Source of the DNA: Lamellibrachia columna
Taxonomy: Eukaryota; Annelida; Polychaeta; Sabellida; Siboglinidae
Reading direction: 5' to 3'
DNA: 64,000 bases
Assembly (NCBI GenBank): GCA_963662155.1
Contig: OY759270.1
Span: forward strand, 49,439,664-49,503,663
Of the stretch, positions 33,154-45,045 are shown piece after piece (position 1 is the first letter of the stretch; each line of letters starts with the position of its first letter). The notes beneath the pieces were generated by a model, which did not search any database, was not told the DNA's origin, and worked only from the letters and a program-made list of their open reading frames with translations. A program made the translations under genes and the position numbers.

Positions 33154-35235
33154 GATCAATAGAACACCTACATATGTAAGTATGAGAAGTGTGAAGTTTC
33201 TATCTTGAACAGTTTATGAGATATTGACCTCCAAAGTTGGTATGTACTTAAAAGTGGCCTTTATTTAGTAGCCAAAAATGCTGTGGCCATGGAGATCAAA
33301 TTCCAATTTATTTTGTATATGAAAAGCAGGTACAATGCCTGTGTAATGTACCATGTTTGGATTCCCTATTCAAACAGCTTCGTGTTGAAAAAAATATTTC
33401 AAATAGACATATTTTGTGTTTTTATCTAATCAATAGATCACACAACACAATATCAAATCCTAAATCTGACTTTACTACCTATCACATCTCTAGTAAAAAA
33501 ATTATGTAAATATTGTTGTTAAATGTTAAAATGTTGTTAAGTACATAGATTATATGTACCTGGGTCATTCCATGTGAAATCAACCAATGGTCAAAAAGTT
33601 GATGTCTCAGAATTTACTTACATTTTAACCAGTGACTAAGCGGCTATACTTGTGCAAAAGAAGTAAGCATTTACATAAAAATTGTCTCTGTAATGTCCTA
33701 GTAAAATGTGAACAAGGGGTAAGCGCCCCAAATCATTAACATTATTTTTACATGTTTTTATGTGCCTCTAACTTGACAAGTGTTCAAGTTATGTATCTTA
33801 AATTTGTTGAAAATGTAGATAAATTGGTACAGATTGTGAATGCAAAATTCTAGAATGAGAGTTGGAGGACAATGGGTGTACTGGGTGCACGAAAATGGCA
33901 CAATGTTGTTATAGTACAACATCCAAATTGCAACCCTCTATTGTCAGGGATACTGGCAATCATATTACCTTATTTTGTATGTACTTACTATATTATCAGA
34001 ATAATTCAGTCTTAAACTTCAACTTTTTATGTATTTTGTCATACGACCACCATTTTTTAACTGTGCATAGTCCATTTTTTCAGTAAACAACATATTCTAA
34101 TTTCAGGTTGGTGATCTGTCTCATTTAGTTTATATTGAAGCTGAAAATCACTGTTCCGCCTAATGGCGTTTTCTCTTAAATTTCTCCCAAATTGGTCAAC
34201 AAATTGAAAAAATGGTGGTCATTGGACTTGTCCCACATTTTAATTTTGGGTGCTGAAAGTCATAAAATATATAAAAAAAGTTTAAGATTGAATTATTCTG
34301 AAAATATAGCAAGTACATACTTACTAAATTAAAAGATTATTGCCAGTATCCCTGGCAACAGAGGGTTGCAATTTGGATGCTTTACTATAACACAACAATG
34401 AAAAACACACTGCTGAAATAATTTAGGGAAATAAAAAAAGTTTTTCCGCATTTTTGTGCACCCAGTACACCCACTGTCATCCCCCTCTCATTCTAGAATT
34501 TTGCATTCACATTCTGTACCAATACTATCTACATCTTCAACAAATTTCAGATACAAAGCTTGAAAACTTGTCAAGTTAGTGGCACATGAAAACAGTTTTA
34601 AAAAAAATAATGAGTTACCAGGTATGATTTTGGGCATTTACCCCTTGTTCGTATTATACTAGGGCATTATGGAGACAATTTGCATGTAAATGCTTAGTTC
34701 TTTTGCACAAGTGCTCAAGCATAACCACTTAGTCATTGGTTAAAATTTAAGTAACTTCTGAGACATCAACTTTTTGACCATTTGTTGATTTCACATGGAA
34801 TGACCTAGGTACATATAAAGGTACGTATAATCTAGAACTTTGTATTCAGAAGTTTTGTTTGGCATTTGACGACAATATGTACATAATTTTCTTAGTAGAG
34901 ATGGAAAAGGTAGTAAAATCAGCTATAGGATTTGATATTGTGTTGTGATCTATTGATTCGATAAAAACAAAAAACCATCTATTGGAAATATTTTTTTCAA
35001 CATGAAGTTATTTAAATGGGGAATCCAAATATGGTGCGTTACATAGGCATTGTACCTGTCTTTCATAGAAAAAATAAATTGGAATTTTAGCTCCATGGCC
35101 ACATAGCATTTTTGGCTGCTAAATATAGGCCACTTTTCACTATGTACCAACTTTGGAGATAAGTATTTCCTAAACTAATCAAGATAGAAACTTTAAACTT
35201 CTCAGATACCTATACATGTAGGTGCAGTATTGATC
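33154..35235. repeat. 2.08 kb inverted repeat (foldback-like element)
   Basis: Left arm about 33154-34072 and right arm about 34203-35235 are reverse complements over nearly their whole length, around a spacer of about 130 bp. Paired landmarks: GATCAATA at 33154 with TATTGATC at 35228; CACCTACATATG with CATGTAGGTG; GGTCATTCCATGTGAAATCA with TGATTTCACATGGAATGACC; TTGCAACCCTCTATTGTCAG with its complement at 34356-34375; ACCACCATTTTTT with AAAAAATGGTGGT. The arms differ by scattered substitutions and a few indels, so the duplication is not fresh. No transposase is visible in arms or spacer. It is either a foldback-type DNA transposon or an inverted duplication of unknown sequence. Confidence 0.85.
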
Positions 35236-35399
35236 AAAATTAGATTCATTTGTGCTCTAACATGTTTTATTGTTGAAATGTGGGTCTAAGTACAGCCCTA
35301 TGGTTTGACATGTTATATTGACCTGTGGATTAATTGATAAAATTTGTGTTGAATTCAAAAATATGAATGCATCGTGCCTTGGTTGATCCGAGATGGAAT
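35236..35399. other. Flank of the inverted repeat
   Basis: Unrecognised sequence. A minus-strand frame (35493-35257, 78 codons) crosses into the next repeat, and no motif is seen. Confidence 0.35.
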
Positions 35400-35404
35400 T
35401 TAGA

Positions 35405-35700
35405 GAGTTTTTCTTAGCTCTTCGTTTTTTAGGGAGGTATTTCATCATATCTATGCCATATAATTTCCTGTATCCTATCTGATATATTGTCATCTAAAAG
35501 TGGTGTCTGTGTAATTTTCATTGCTCATAAATTTACACTTTTTTCCTTCTACTAAGCCAAGTATGACACAATCCACGTGTAATGTCAGCGAAACACATGT
35601 GCGTTCCATTAGAATATCCTTATATTGAGTTTGCCATTGGTGTGATTCTGTGTCGTGCAAATGTTGTGTTTGTCTGTGTAAATTTACACTGATTTGGTTG
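35405..35700 (+). repeat. Dispersed direct repeat, copy 1 (partner at 37.0 kb)
   Basis: AGGGAGGTATTTCATCATAT, TAATTTCCTGTATCC, AAGCCAAGTATGACAC and GTTCCATTAGAAT appear in the same order at 37015-37260. Confidence 0.8.
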
Positions 35701-36430
35701 GACAAATTTTTTTCGCTATTTGGAAATTTTTTATTGTGCAGCCTGTAAAATATTAAGGTTAAATTTTCTTAGCATTAACAGTATTATTAACTCAGTAAAT
35801 GGCATTAGCCTAGCAATGTTTGTATCCTGTTAATTGGTACCATGTCAGGTACCTAAAAAAGGCACAACATGAGTACCATATATTTCGTTATTCCTTTAGA
35901 GCTCAACCAACACAGGCATAATTTTGGACAAAACAACTGTCTTGCAAGAAATGTCAATGTTTTTTAAATAAAAATAAATACCAAACACCTAACTGGGTTC
36001 ATTTATTTTTGCTTCTGAAATCACTTGTGTGATTGAACTTCAAAATAGTATGAAAGCTATAGATGTATCTATGTTCAATTTGTTTCACGTGTCCATGCCA
36101 ATCGGTCGGGTCTTGTCTGTCCAAAATGTACAAGCCTATCCTACAAAATACTGCAGGATATCTTCTTGCAAGCATTTAGCTCTCATTTTGATATAGAAAT
36201 ACATTATATATGTACATACAAAAAGTTTATTCTTGTGGTTTGGCTATATACTGACCAGCAGCACTTCAAAAGTGTGTCCATCCAAAAGATGTCCTCTCTA
36301 AAATCACAACCTTTCATGGATTCTACTTTTAAAAAGGTACATATCTTAATTTTATTGGCCAGCAGAAATGCCCTGATACTGATGTGTTTCTCCTTAGCCT
36401 GTCCATTTCCATAAGTGGGTTATACATTGC
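35701..36430. other. Intronic sequence, nothing recognised
   Basis: No gene or repeat signature seen. Confidence 0.4.
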
Positions 36431-36531
36431 ATAATAATAATAATAATTAACTTCTATGGTGTCTATATAAATAAAATTATTTATGACCATGCATGTAAAA
36501 ACATTGTAAATGAGTAACCAAATAAACTCAC

Positions 36532-36601
<70 letters not shown>

Positions 36602-36880
36602 ATCTTCAGGAACCTGAGTTCAGAGGCGCAACAAAACAGAATCATTAAGCTTAATCATGAATAGGGATGCGCAAAAGTCATCAGAACTAGGGACAGCCGA
36701 AGATTTATGGTGGAAATGCAGTTTGGAATAAATATGTGTTGAGTTTTTTTTTTAAATAGCTATAGTTTCAGATGTTTTCAAAGTGATGGAGAGTTCATTC
36801 CAGATCCTAGGTGAACAAATCCTCAATGTAATATTTTGTATCCTAAATGATGTTCCTTCAAAAAAAAATTTATTTTATTT
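36431..36880 (-). mobile_element. Antisense L2-like LINE 3' end (family L2-3)
   Basis: On the minus strand this is the tail of an L2-like element: the coding end (ETIAIF-like, near 36770), then CTCAGGTTCCTGAAGATAT, then GACACCATAGAAGTTAATTA and an (ATT)n terminus at 36431-36447. A TTGA/CAAT tetranucleotide array (36532-36600) splits the 3' UTR. Two other copies lie at 45046-45800 and 58030-58340. Confidence 0.75.
36532..36600. repeat. (ATTG)17 microsatellite
   Basis: Perfect tetranucleotide array inside the L2-like 3' UTR. The other two L2-like copies lack it. Confidence 0.97.
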
Positions 36881-37014
36881 TGAGTTGACCTCTAGGATCC
36901 CTGGTGACATCTATCATAGCCATTTTCCAGAATGCTCTAGTGCTTCTAATTATTGTACCACATGAGAGAGTCCAGTTTTCATTAGCTTTGAAAAAATGCC
37001 GAAAAACTTCTGTT

Positions 37015-37260
37015 TTTCAGGGAGGTATTTCATCATATATATATATATATATATATCATATAATTTCATGTATCCTTCCAGATATATTGTTATTTAAAAG
37101 TCTTTATAACTTTCAGTGTTCATGAATTGACATTTGTTCCTTCTATTAAGCCAAGTATAACATCGTCCACATGTAATGTGCACGTGTGTTCCATTAGAAT
37201 CATAATATCGAGTTGCTATCAGTGTAAGTAGTACTACAAGTTTAGATTGACACTACTTGG
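37015..37260 (+). repeat. Dispersed direct repeat, copy 2 (partner at 35.4 kb)
   Basis: Same order of landmarks as 35405-35700. ATCTATGCCATA of copy 1 is replaced by a (TA)n run at 37037-37056, so the microsatellite arose after the copies separated. Confidence 0.8.
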
Positions 37261-38744
37261 TTGGACAACTTTTGCAAACCGAGTAGTTTCCTTTCCAATA
37301 GCCTAGTTGACCAGAGACTCTACAGCGGTTCCACAAGATAGCCAACTAGCTACTGATAGACGGAACAAAAACCGATCAATGCGTTTATTTGGATGGCATA
37401 ATTCGTTGCAATGGGGAGGTCCACTTTTAGCAATAAACAAATACTCAAATTATTCGCTACAAATTATCAGTAAAATGTAATATGTCATCATAATATGCAG
37501 AAATTTCTTATGTATGCTTAGTACACAAAACTTACCTAATGGAATGAGAAGCGAGCTGCCAAAGTGTCGGAACTCGGGGAAAATTTGCAACAACTCGCTC
37601 AAAACTTTCAACTTTCATGTGCAGGTGCCTCCACAAATCAAATGTCATCATGACAAATCGGCATTAATGTTACTGAAATTTCAAGACGGGTCAATTGATA
37701 CTACGCACCAGGTGTTCTGATGTAAACTTTTTGACATTTTCATCAAACAATAACACCGAGACGAACGGTTGCGTTTACATCTTAATGGAGGGAGAATTTT
37801 CTTTTGCTAAGATTAGTGCATATCACAGATTGGTGGAATCATCATTTCTTTTCAAAATAAACTTTATTTCGATCAGATAGGACACATATTGACATGGCGC
37901 GAGGTCTATGAATGAAGCATGGTTTACACATGATTTTTCGATTGAACCAAAACACCAAGCGAGGCGCTTCACATCTGCGTAACGGCATAGCATCTTAGAG
38001 CCAGCAGCATGTCGCCACGGCCTGTTAATCACGTATTCGTACGCTTTTTTGAAAGCCTACTGAACTCGTAACGTTTGAGTTATCACATAGAAATTTAACA
38101 CATGAACACATAACATAAGTTTTTGTGATGTCAATTTTATTCCAATACATTTAATAATAACATCTGGTGGACACGCAGAAATGAGGGCAATTTCTGTGGA
38201 AATCTTTGCCCAAGCCTAATTAATATTTGATAATAATAATAATTGAAAGTTTGAAGATGTGCAATTGCAATATTTTAGGAATTAGAGCATTTTAATTGCT
38301 GTCTAGATTGACTTGGAGGGTTTGTTGGTCTAGGGGAAGTTGATACATGCGTACAGAAGACAATCATCAAATAGGTTAGTAAATAGTTTAAGTAACTGAT
38401 TCAAGCAAGTTGTCTGTGAACAGTTCATACGGAGAAGAAACAGTAGAAGAAACAGTCTACATTAGTAGGCCCTAGAGTGATAGAATGTTCCTTGGGGTAT
38501 ATATCTAACTCCACAAAAATATGTGACTATTAATTTTTGGTACCTTTGAGTTACATGTTGAATTTAGTTTAGTAGGAATTATTTTATCAGTGATAAAGAT
38601 TAACCTGCTCTGTCTCTGATTCCGTAGTTGCTGAGTTTGGTTTTTCTATTAGGCACACATGGGCGAATTGAAATGAATACTTGAAAAATTCCAAAGTATA
38701 TTTGCTGATGCCTATCAATAGTTTGGGCATTAAGTGCTCAACAA
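37261..38744. other. Intronic sequence with one possible antisense exon
   Basis: Mostly unrecognised. On the minus strand 37651-37536 an ATG-ATG frame of 38 codons (MMTFDLWRHLHMKV...) runs straight into a consensus GTAAGT donor (TTAG|GTAAGT). It could be the first coding exon of an antisense gene or chance. No partner exon was found. Confidence 0.3.
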
Positions 38745-39076
38745 TAAAAAAAAAGGTAAGTTCTTATATAGCGCGGTATCCAGTCCATAGGACCGCTCAA
38801 AGCGCTTTACACTTCACCCCCTGGCAGACCTGTTCATTCCAAGGCCATCTCAACTTCTCTGGGAAGCATTCAGCCACACTGCAATTGCGCGAAAACTATT
38901 CGTTCACATTTCCACCACTGTCTGTATTGCCAGGTACTCATTTATACAGCTGAGTGAACTGTGGCAACGTGGGGTGATCAAACTTGCCAAAGGTTCGAAG
39001 CGACCGCAGTGGGATTTGAAACCGGGTTCTCTCGATTGAGAGTCCGGCCTTCTAACCGGTATGCCATCGCGCCCCA
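38745..39076 (-). repeat. tRNA-derived SINE with L2-like tail
   Basis: Minus strand starts GGGGCGCGATGGCATACCGG (A box TGGCATACCGG), then GGTTTCAAATCCC as the B box about 35 bp on, a non-tRNA body, and a 3' end with AAAGCGCTTTGAGCGG, CTATGGACTGGATACCGCGC and TATATAAGAAC. Both pol III boxes are close to consensus. The tail resembles LINE 3' ends that provide trans-mobilisation. Confidence 0.85.
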
Positions 39077-39182
39077 ATAAAAGAGGCGTTCCATAATGTA
39101 TTTAATATTGTAGCTGGCCAAATCGTAGCATGCCATTTTTTCTTCAGAAAATAGTACAAGTTTCATTTACATATAAATTAAA

Positions 39183-39185
<3 letters not shown>

Positions 39186-39266
<81 letters not shown>

Positions 39267-39300
39267 AAACATATATATATAAACATATATACATAAACAT
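39186..39300. repeat. (TA)n microsatellite with imperfect flank
   Basis: Pure TA to about 39255, then interrupted AAACATATATA units to about 39300. The antisense 76-codon frame here is tyrosine/isoleucine repeat translated from TA and is not a gene. Confidence 0.96.
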
Positions 39301-39608
39301 GAATAGTTTGTGTTGAATAATCACAATGTAGTTTTTGTCCGTTTCTATTTGCAAAGCTGAAAGTCATGCTGTGGGTGGTCAATGAAACACAACACACGCA
39401 GCAACAAATTTTTTATTTGTAAGGTTAACTTATTGCAGAATTCCTACAGTGTTTCAGCAACAGCAGCATCCAAGTGATCGATATCTATGAGAACATTCTC
39501 TATAAAATAATAAAAGATCCAAAATTGCGCCGCTAAAAGAGCCACTTGTAAGTTCCATGTTTCATTCATCAAGCACTTGATTTATGCCTCACGCCAGTTC
39601 CCGTCGGC
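39301..39608. other. Intronic sequence, nothing recognised
   Basis: No coding, transposon or repeat signature seen. Confidence 0.4.
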
Positions 39609-39678
39609 ACTCCTGACCACGTGATCAGGGCTCCCGAACCACATGATCGGGACTGCCAAACAACATGATCGGGAACCC
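39609..39678. repeat. About 25-bp minisatellite, three units
   Basis: Units of the form CTCCCGAACCACATGATCGGG and close variants, each with a (C)A(C/A)GTGATC or ACATGATC core. Confidence 0.8.
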
Positions 39679-40235
39679 AGATTGTGCTAAATCAAAGTCA
39701 GCCCCGATTATTGTCGCAATCCCACACGGAGCACATGGAGCACATGGTTGACATCTGTCATGCTGAACGTTTGCCACTGCTAAGTTTTCTCCAATGTTTC
39801 ACTCATACTTAATTTTAAATACATGGTAAACACAGATAGTTGCCCAAAATGTGTAAGTTTCCAACGCAGAGCAGCCATGGTCCCATCTGGTGGATTACTG
39901 AAAAGTAGTGGTGCCTCTTAGTGGAAAAATTTTCATCGTTTGTTTTTTACACAGATTTTGGTTAAAAAGAAAGTAAGCATACTGTACACTTGATAGGATG
40001 AATACGGTATTTGCTTCATGACTGAAGAGCTTGTAAGCATTGCCGGGCAGCGAGACAAGGCAAACTGAATGAAATCACAGGAACAAGGAACACAGTCTTT
40101 GACATTAACAATAGGGCACCGTCTACTTGGCACCTGATTGTTTGTTCTACGACTGAAGGGCTCGGTTGGAGTAGTAGAGGTGGCAAAACACAGCCGGGCA
40201 GTGAGACAAGGCCAAACTCCAATTTATAAAGAGTA
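39679..40235. other. Intronic sequence with a short direct repeat
   Basis: GCCGGGCAG(C/T)GAGACAAGGC occurs at about 40040 and again at about 40193, each near a CGACTGAAG(G/A)GCT-like word. Otherwise unrecognised. Confidence 0.45.
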
Positions 40236-42760
40236 AACCACTATTCTTGTACATAGGGGCCTTCTATCGTCCACCAGATAGTGGTGGAGATATGGCAGAT
40301 CACCTCCAATCAGCACTCTCAAAGCTTCAACAAACTTGTGCCAGTAACACCCTTATAAGTATTCTTCTTGGGGGTGACTTCAACTTCCCCAGCATAGACT
40401 GGACAAATAATTCCTTTAGAACATATCCCCAGTATGGAGAGGGCATCATTAAAAAGATGATGGACGTTACGAACGATTTATCTCTTATACAACATATACA
40501 TAAACCCACAAGAGGAAAAAACATCCTTGACCTTCTGTTTTCCACAAATCCTGACATGGTCCAAAATGTAACAGTTGCCCCAGGGATGAGTGACTATGAC
40601 ATTGTTCTTGCCAACATAAACACAAAACTACAGGCAAATAAAAAGAAACCTAGAATGGTATGCCTCTACTCAAAAGGCAATTAACATACCTTTCTACAGT
40701 AGAGTCAGTCTGGAACAAGTTCACAGACACAGTTCTCGCATCTATAGATAGACACATTTTTCAAAAAAGATTATCTAGCAGAACACAACTTCCTTGGATC
40801 AGTATAACCATAAAGAATAAAATGACACAATGAAAATGGCTCTACGACCGAGCTAGATAAACCCCAAAACATGAACATTGGACTCAATATAGGCAGGCCA
40901 GAAACAAAATAAAACAGTTACTAGTAGAAGCCCATGATAGTTATGTTAAGAATCTACTAGATAGTGCCATGAATGAAAGTGATTCTGGTCATACGTTAGA
41001 AATTTACAACGAGACCAGATGGAACTCCATCAAAACTGACAGTGTAGGAAAAGCAGAGGCTTTATACCACCAATTCCAATCTATTTTTACTAAAGAAGAT
41101 ATTGTCAACTTGCTTTCAAAGGGAGAAAGTCACTACAAACCTGTGCCAGATATTAACTTCTCATGTAAAGGGATCAAGAACCTTCTAGATAACCTACGAA
41201 TAAATAAAGCTCCAGGTCCAGACCAAATCCCAGTCAGAATTTTAAAGGAGTATTCTAATGAAATAGCACCAATCCTTCAATTCATCTTCAATCTCTCCTT
41301 CCACAAAGGAGAACTGCTCAAGGTTTGGCAAACAGCAGACATGCACCCTATTCAAAAAAGGGATACCCAAAAACTATCGACCAATCTCTCTGATCTGTGT
41401 GTTGTAAACTTATGGAACGTCCTATACCACTCCATCATGGAACACCTAGACAAAAACAACATCCTTGACAACGCACAACATGGTTTCCGAGCTAAGCACT
41501 CATGCGAAAGCCAGTTAATCACAACTGTTGATTTTCTAGCTAGATCATTAGACAGCAACAAACAGACAGATGTTCTCATCCTGGACTTCTCTTAGGCTTT
41601 CTATACTGTCCCTCATATCAAAGGCTTCTTCATAAACTTAAACACTGGCATACAGGGAAAGACCTGGCAATGGATCAGTGCGTGGCTGACAAATAGGACA
41701 CAGCGGGTAGTGGTTGATGGTGATGCCTCACACAAAATACAAATATTCTCAGGGGTACCATAGGGTACTGTACTTGCCCCCTTATGTTTCTATCGTACAT
41801 AAATGACATTAATGAAGATATAACTTCTCACATAAAACTCTGTGTATGACTGCTTACTATTCAGGACAATTGAAAATGTTGCTGATACACTAGCCCTTCA
41901 AAACGAACTACATAAGATGTCACTCTGGGCCCAGAAATGGCAAATGTCATTTAATCAAGACAATTGCTACACACTCCATATGTATAAAACTCACAACCCA
42001 TTAACACTGGACTACATCATGGAAGGTGTCACTTTGAAGCCAGTCAGTCATCATCCCTATCTTGGGGTTGAACTACAGAAAGAACTCAAATGGAAAAACC
42101 ACATTGATAACATCACCTCAAAAGCAAATAGAGCTCTCAGTCTGATCAAAAGAAATTTAAACAGATGCTCACAAGAAATAAAGGTGAAAGCGTACACAAC
42201 ACTTTTCAGACCAAAACTTTAATACTCATCAACAGTATGGGACCCATACCGTAAATGCCAAATAAACCAATTAGAAAAAATTCCAACGCAGAGCTGCCTG
42301 GATGTTAACCACACACACATCTGGCCAATCCTCCACAACATAAGGAAAGTCACAAGACTTTCGGTCTTCCACAAAGCACTACACCACCAAATTGCCGTCA
42401 GTTTGCCAAAGTATCTCAACACCTCTACTCATCACACCAGATCAAACAATCACCATCACTTCATTCCCCCATCAGTAAAAACAGACGTATTCATCTTTCT
42501 ATGCACAATGAATGACTGGAACTCCCTTAGCCCAGAAATATTAAACTGTGACAAAATGTTTACTTTTAAATGCAGAATAGAACATAACTTATTAGTGTAG
42601 GTATCGGTCAGTATCCAAGCAGATAGATGTAATTTCAACAATTTATAATAACAAGGGTTCTTTTTATCTTGATTTTGAATCATCTGATGATGTCCATGGG
42701 GTGACCACGAGGTTATATACCGAATGGTTTTTCCTGTTAATGATGTAGATGGAGGCTAAA
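40236..42760 (+). mobile_element. LINE (CR1/jockey-like, family 10) with endonuclease and RT, inactive
   Basis: 5'-truncated inside the endonuclease: LYIGAFYRPP, LLGGDFNFPSIDW, HIHKPTRGKNILDLLF, then GMSDYD where the catalytic SDH is expected. The linker is broken near 40685-40900. RT follows in the 40969 frame: NKAPGPDQIPVRILKE, then NAQHGFRAKHSCESQLI and DVLILDFS, with a stop where K/Q is expected before AF. Later frames give WLTNRTQRVVVDG, SGVP (stop) GTVLAPL, KWQMSFNQDNCYTLH, SHHPYLGVEL and a C-terminal NDWNSLSPEI. A 3' UTR with CATCTGATGATGTCC ends near 42760. The FADD motif cannot be found intact. The family is distinct from CR1-1 by its QHGFRxxxSCExQL signature. Confidence 0.9.
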
Positions 42761-43745
42761 GACTCTTAGTTGACAAATTATTGCAATTAATTATTTCTGT
42801 AGTCAGGTGTTTGTGCAATGATGCCAAATTAAACAATATATTAACCATGAAGTCTACATAAATAAGGAGCCTACATAAAAAATTACAAGACTTTCTAAAA
42901 ACATGTCATCTTCTACACTCTGTACTTAACATATTTTAGGAAAAGCAAGTACATAACTGTACCCTTGGTGCTGCTTGCATCTGTATAGCAATTTTCCCAA
43001 TTCCCATATTATTTTTAAGGTTACCTCGGGTCATGTTGGCCCAGTCCCATGGGTGACCTTTATATACATACAGTAATACAACAATGGTTAGTGTCACTCG
43101 TATCCCATATGAAGTTGGAAACAGCTGCATTTGCTAACATTATGAGGTCATTGGAAAGTTTTTAGATTGTGAATGTCACAAGAATATTTTATCTTTCCAG
43201 TTACTGTAGTTGTGTGTAGAATAATACTTTGACAGTTGTATTCAGCTATGGCAACCATTGAGGGAATTTACTTATGAAAACAAGCATTTGTAAATGCTAT
43301 ATTTAAAAGATGGTTGTAGCTGATTTAAGTGTTTGCAGTAAAAAAAAGTGTCTTTACCATGGTCAAGATTTCATTTTATTTATTTTGGTTTATATTTTTT
43401 ATGATATGGCTGCATATTTAAATATGAAAAAGAAATGTCAAATAAGTTTCAGAATTAGTAAGGTACTTTTTGAGATATGATGTTGCGTGTATTAACAGAA
43501 GTTTGATATGTGTATTAGTATGCTAAACACCTACAAATAGTTTCTTTACCATTACTCTTTACTGTAATTTAGCACTATTATGAGAAAGAACCAGCTTTTC
43601 CTTTTCTTTAACCCAGCAGTATACATAAATATCAGCCAGAACCCACTTAAACAATGGTGCCACTTAACTGAACCATTGTATTTCAACTGTACCTCTACAA
43701 TCAACCCATCCATGTGGTACTATATTGTCCTTGTCATTATTTCAG
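42761..43745. other. Intron before E8
   Basis: 42815-42880 (GATGCCAAATTAAACAATAT, then AACCATGAAGTCTACATAAA) recurs in part at 6465 and 44860. The last 170 bp (TATGAGAAAGAA onwards) resemble the intron before E11, supporting joint duplication of the E8 and E11 units. Otherwise unrecognised. Confidence 0.5.
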
Positions 43746-44012
43746 AGCCGAATGTCGTTAGGAACCTTCAAGCAACTGCTAGTGTGGGTTCACTGACTGT
43801 CACATGGGATGAACCCAGTCCAGGACTGGTGGACAAATATACAGTTGAGCTGAGAGGCGAGACAAAGCCAAAGCAGGAGATCAGTGCAAAAACAGCAACA
43901 TTTAACAGTTTGACTCCAGGCAAACAGTACACAGTTGTGGTGGTTGCCGTCAGTGGAAACCTGAACAGTGGAGTTCAGAAGAGTGCTGAGACAGTGGGAC
44001 ACTTCTACACAA
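43746..44012 (+). CDS. FN3 domain exon E8 (type B)
   Basis: 267 nt (89 codons), phase 1-1, acceptor TTTCAG and donor GTAAGT. Encodes VVRNLQATASVGSLTVTW, DEPSPGLVDKYTVELRGE, TATFNSLTPGKQYTVVVVAV and SGNLNSGVQKSAE before GHFYT. It differs from E11 by a handful of residues (NLQ/KLQ, VDKY/VERY, KPKQ/EPKQ), so these two are recent paralogues although 19.7 kb apart. The open frame begins 55 codons upstream inside the intron, but the splice acceptor and the homology fix the exon start. Confidence 0.93.
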
Positions 44013-45045
44013 GTAAGTCACAGATGAGCATATATTAAAGATAAAATTAGCTTGTGCTGGACCCGCCTTTGTCCATAAAAATGGTCACTGTATGCTTTCT
44101 AATTTTATATCATAAAACAGTGAAATACATCAGAATAATTAATATTCATATAATCAGTGGAAAAATGAAAGTTATCTTCAGTCTGTTACTAAGTAGTGCA
44201 CGTAACATGGTATACAGATAACAAATTCAAGTTTTTTTGTCTTGTAAATAGACTATTAAATGTAGATTTAGCTGTCCATCAATTACAGTCGAACCTCAGC
44301 TTATGGTCACCCAAATAAACATCTCTGAAAAACACTTGTCATTCCCATAGTTGAAAAATGCTGGTGGCTGGGCCGATGAAAAACAGAGGTTGCTGGCAAA
44401 CCTTGGTCGCTCCTCAAGTGCTAGCCTAAAACATTATGTTATGGAATAATGTGAAGAAAATGCTTAGAGGTTTGATGAGAAAATTGCAGTAAATGTTGCT
44501 GTAAAAAGCTGGTCATATGGAAATGGTACTTGGCAGCATAATATATATATTGATTGCATTTCAGTCATTTAACCGTTTCTTCTTTTTTGACGTTTTAGAA
44601 ACATAGCTGCCTTCATCAGACTAATGACCTTCCTTGCACTTGTATCAGTTCTTTTTTATATTATAAAATACACATTATGTATACAGTGTTCAGTAATTAT
44701 ATTGTTTTAATGCAAGATACTACAGTGCATATCATAGCCTCTTATTGGTTGTTAACGTGATATTTGCGTCAACTGATTTGTCAAATTGGGTATGGCCTCA
44801 ATTCGACCATTCATTTTTATTGATAACTAATTGGCCTCTAATGATAACAATAACTTAACCATGAAGTCTACATAAATAAGGAACAAGATAAATTTTTGCA
44901 GCACAACATAAATAAGGGCAAGTTGATGGCTCAAGTATGTGGGCCTTTATTTACACAACAGTACCTGTTGTGCCATATCAATTAAAAATGTGGAATGGCC
45001 ACAGAATGCAGGTCTCGTGTAAATTTAATGGAAGTTGCACACCTT
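44013..45045. other. Intron after E8
   Basis: 44575-44640 on the minus strand reads TCTGATGAAGGCAGCTATG, like a LINE 3' UTR end. 44855-44885 echoes 42850. Nothing else is recognised. Confidence 0.45.

Noticed and set aside
39167..39397. 76-codon frame with Tyr-Ile repeats
   Set aside because: Direct translation of a (TA)n microsatellite. The same applies to the tail of the frame at 60303-60617.
43580..43745. Upstream extension of the E8 reading frame
   Set aside because: The open frame continues into the intron by chance. The acceptor TTTCAG at 43740-43745 and homology to the other exons place the start at 43746.
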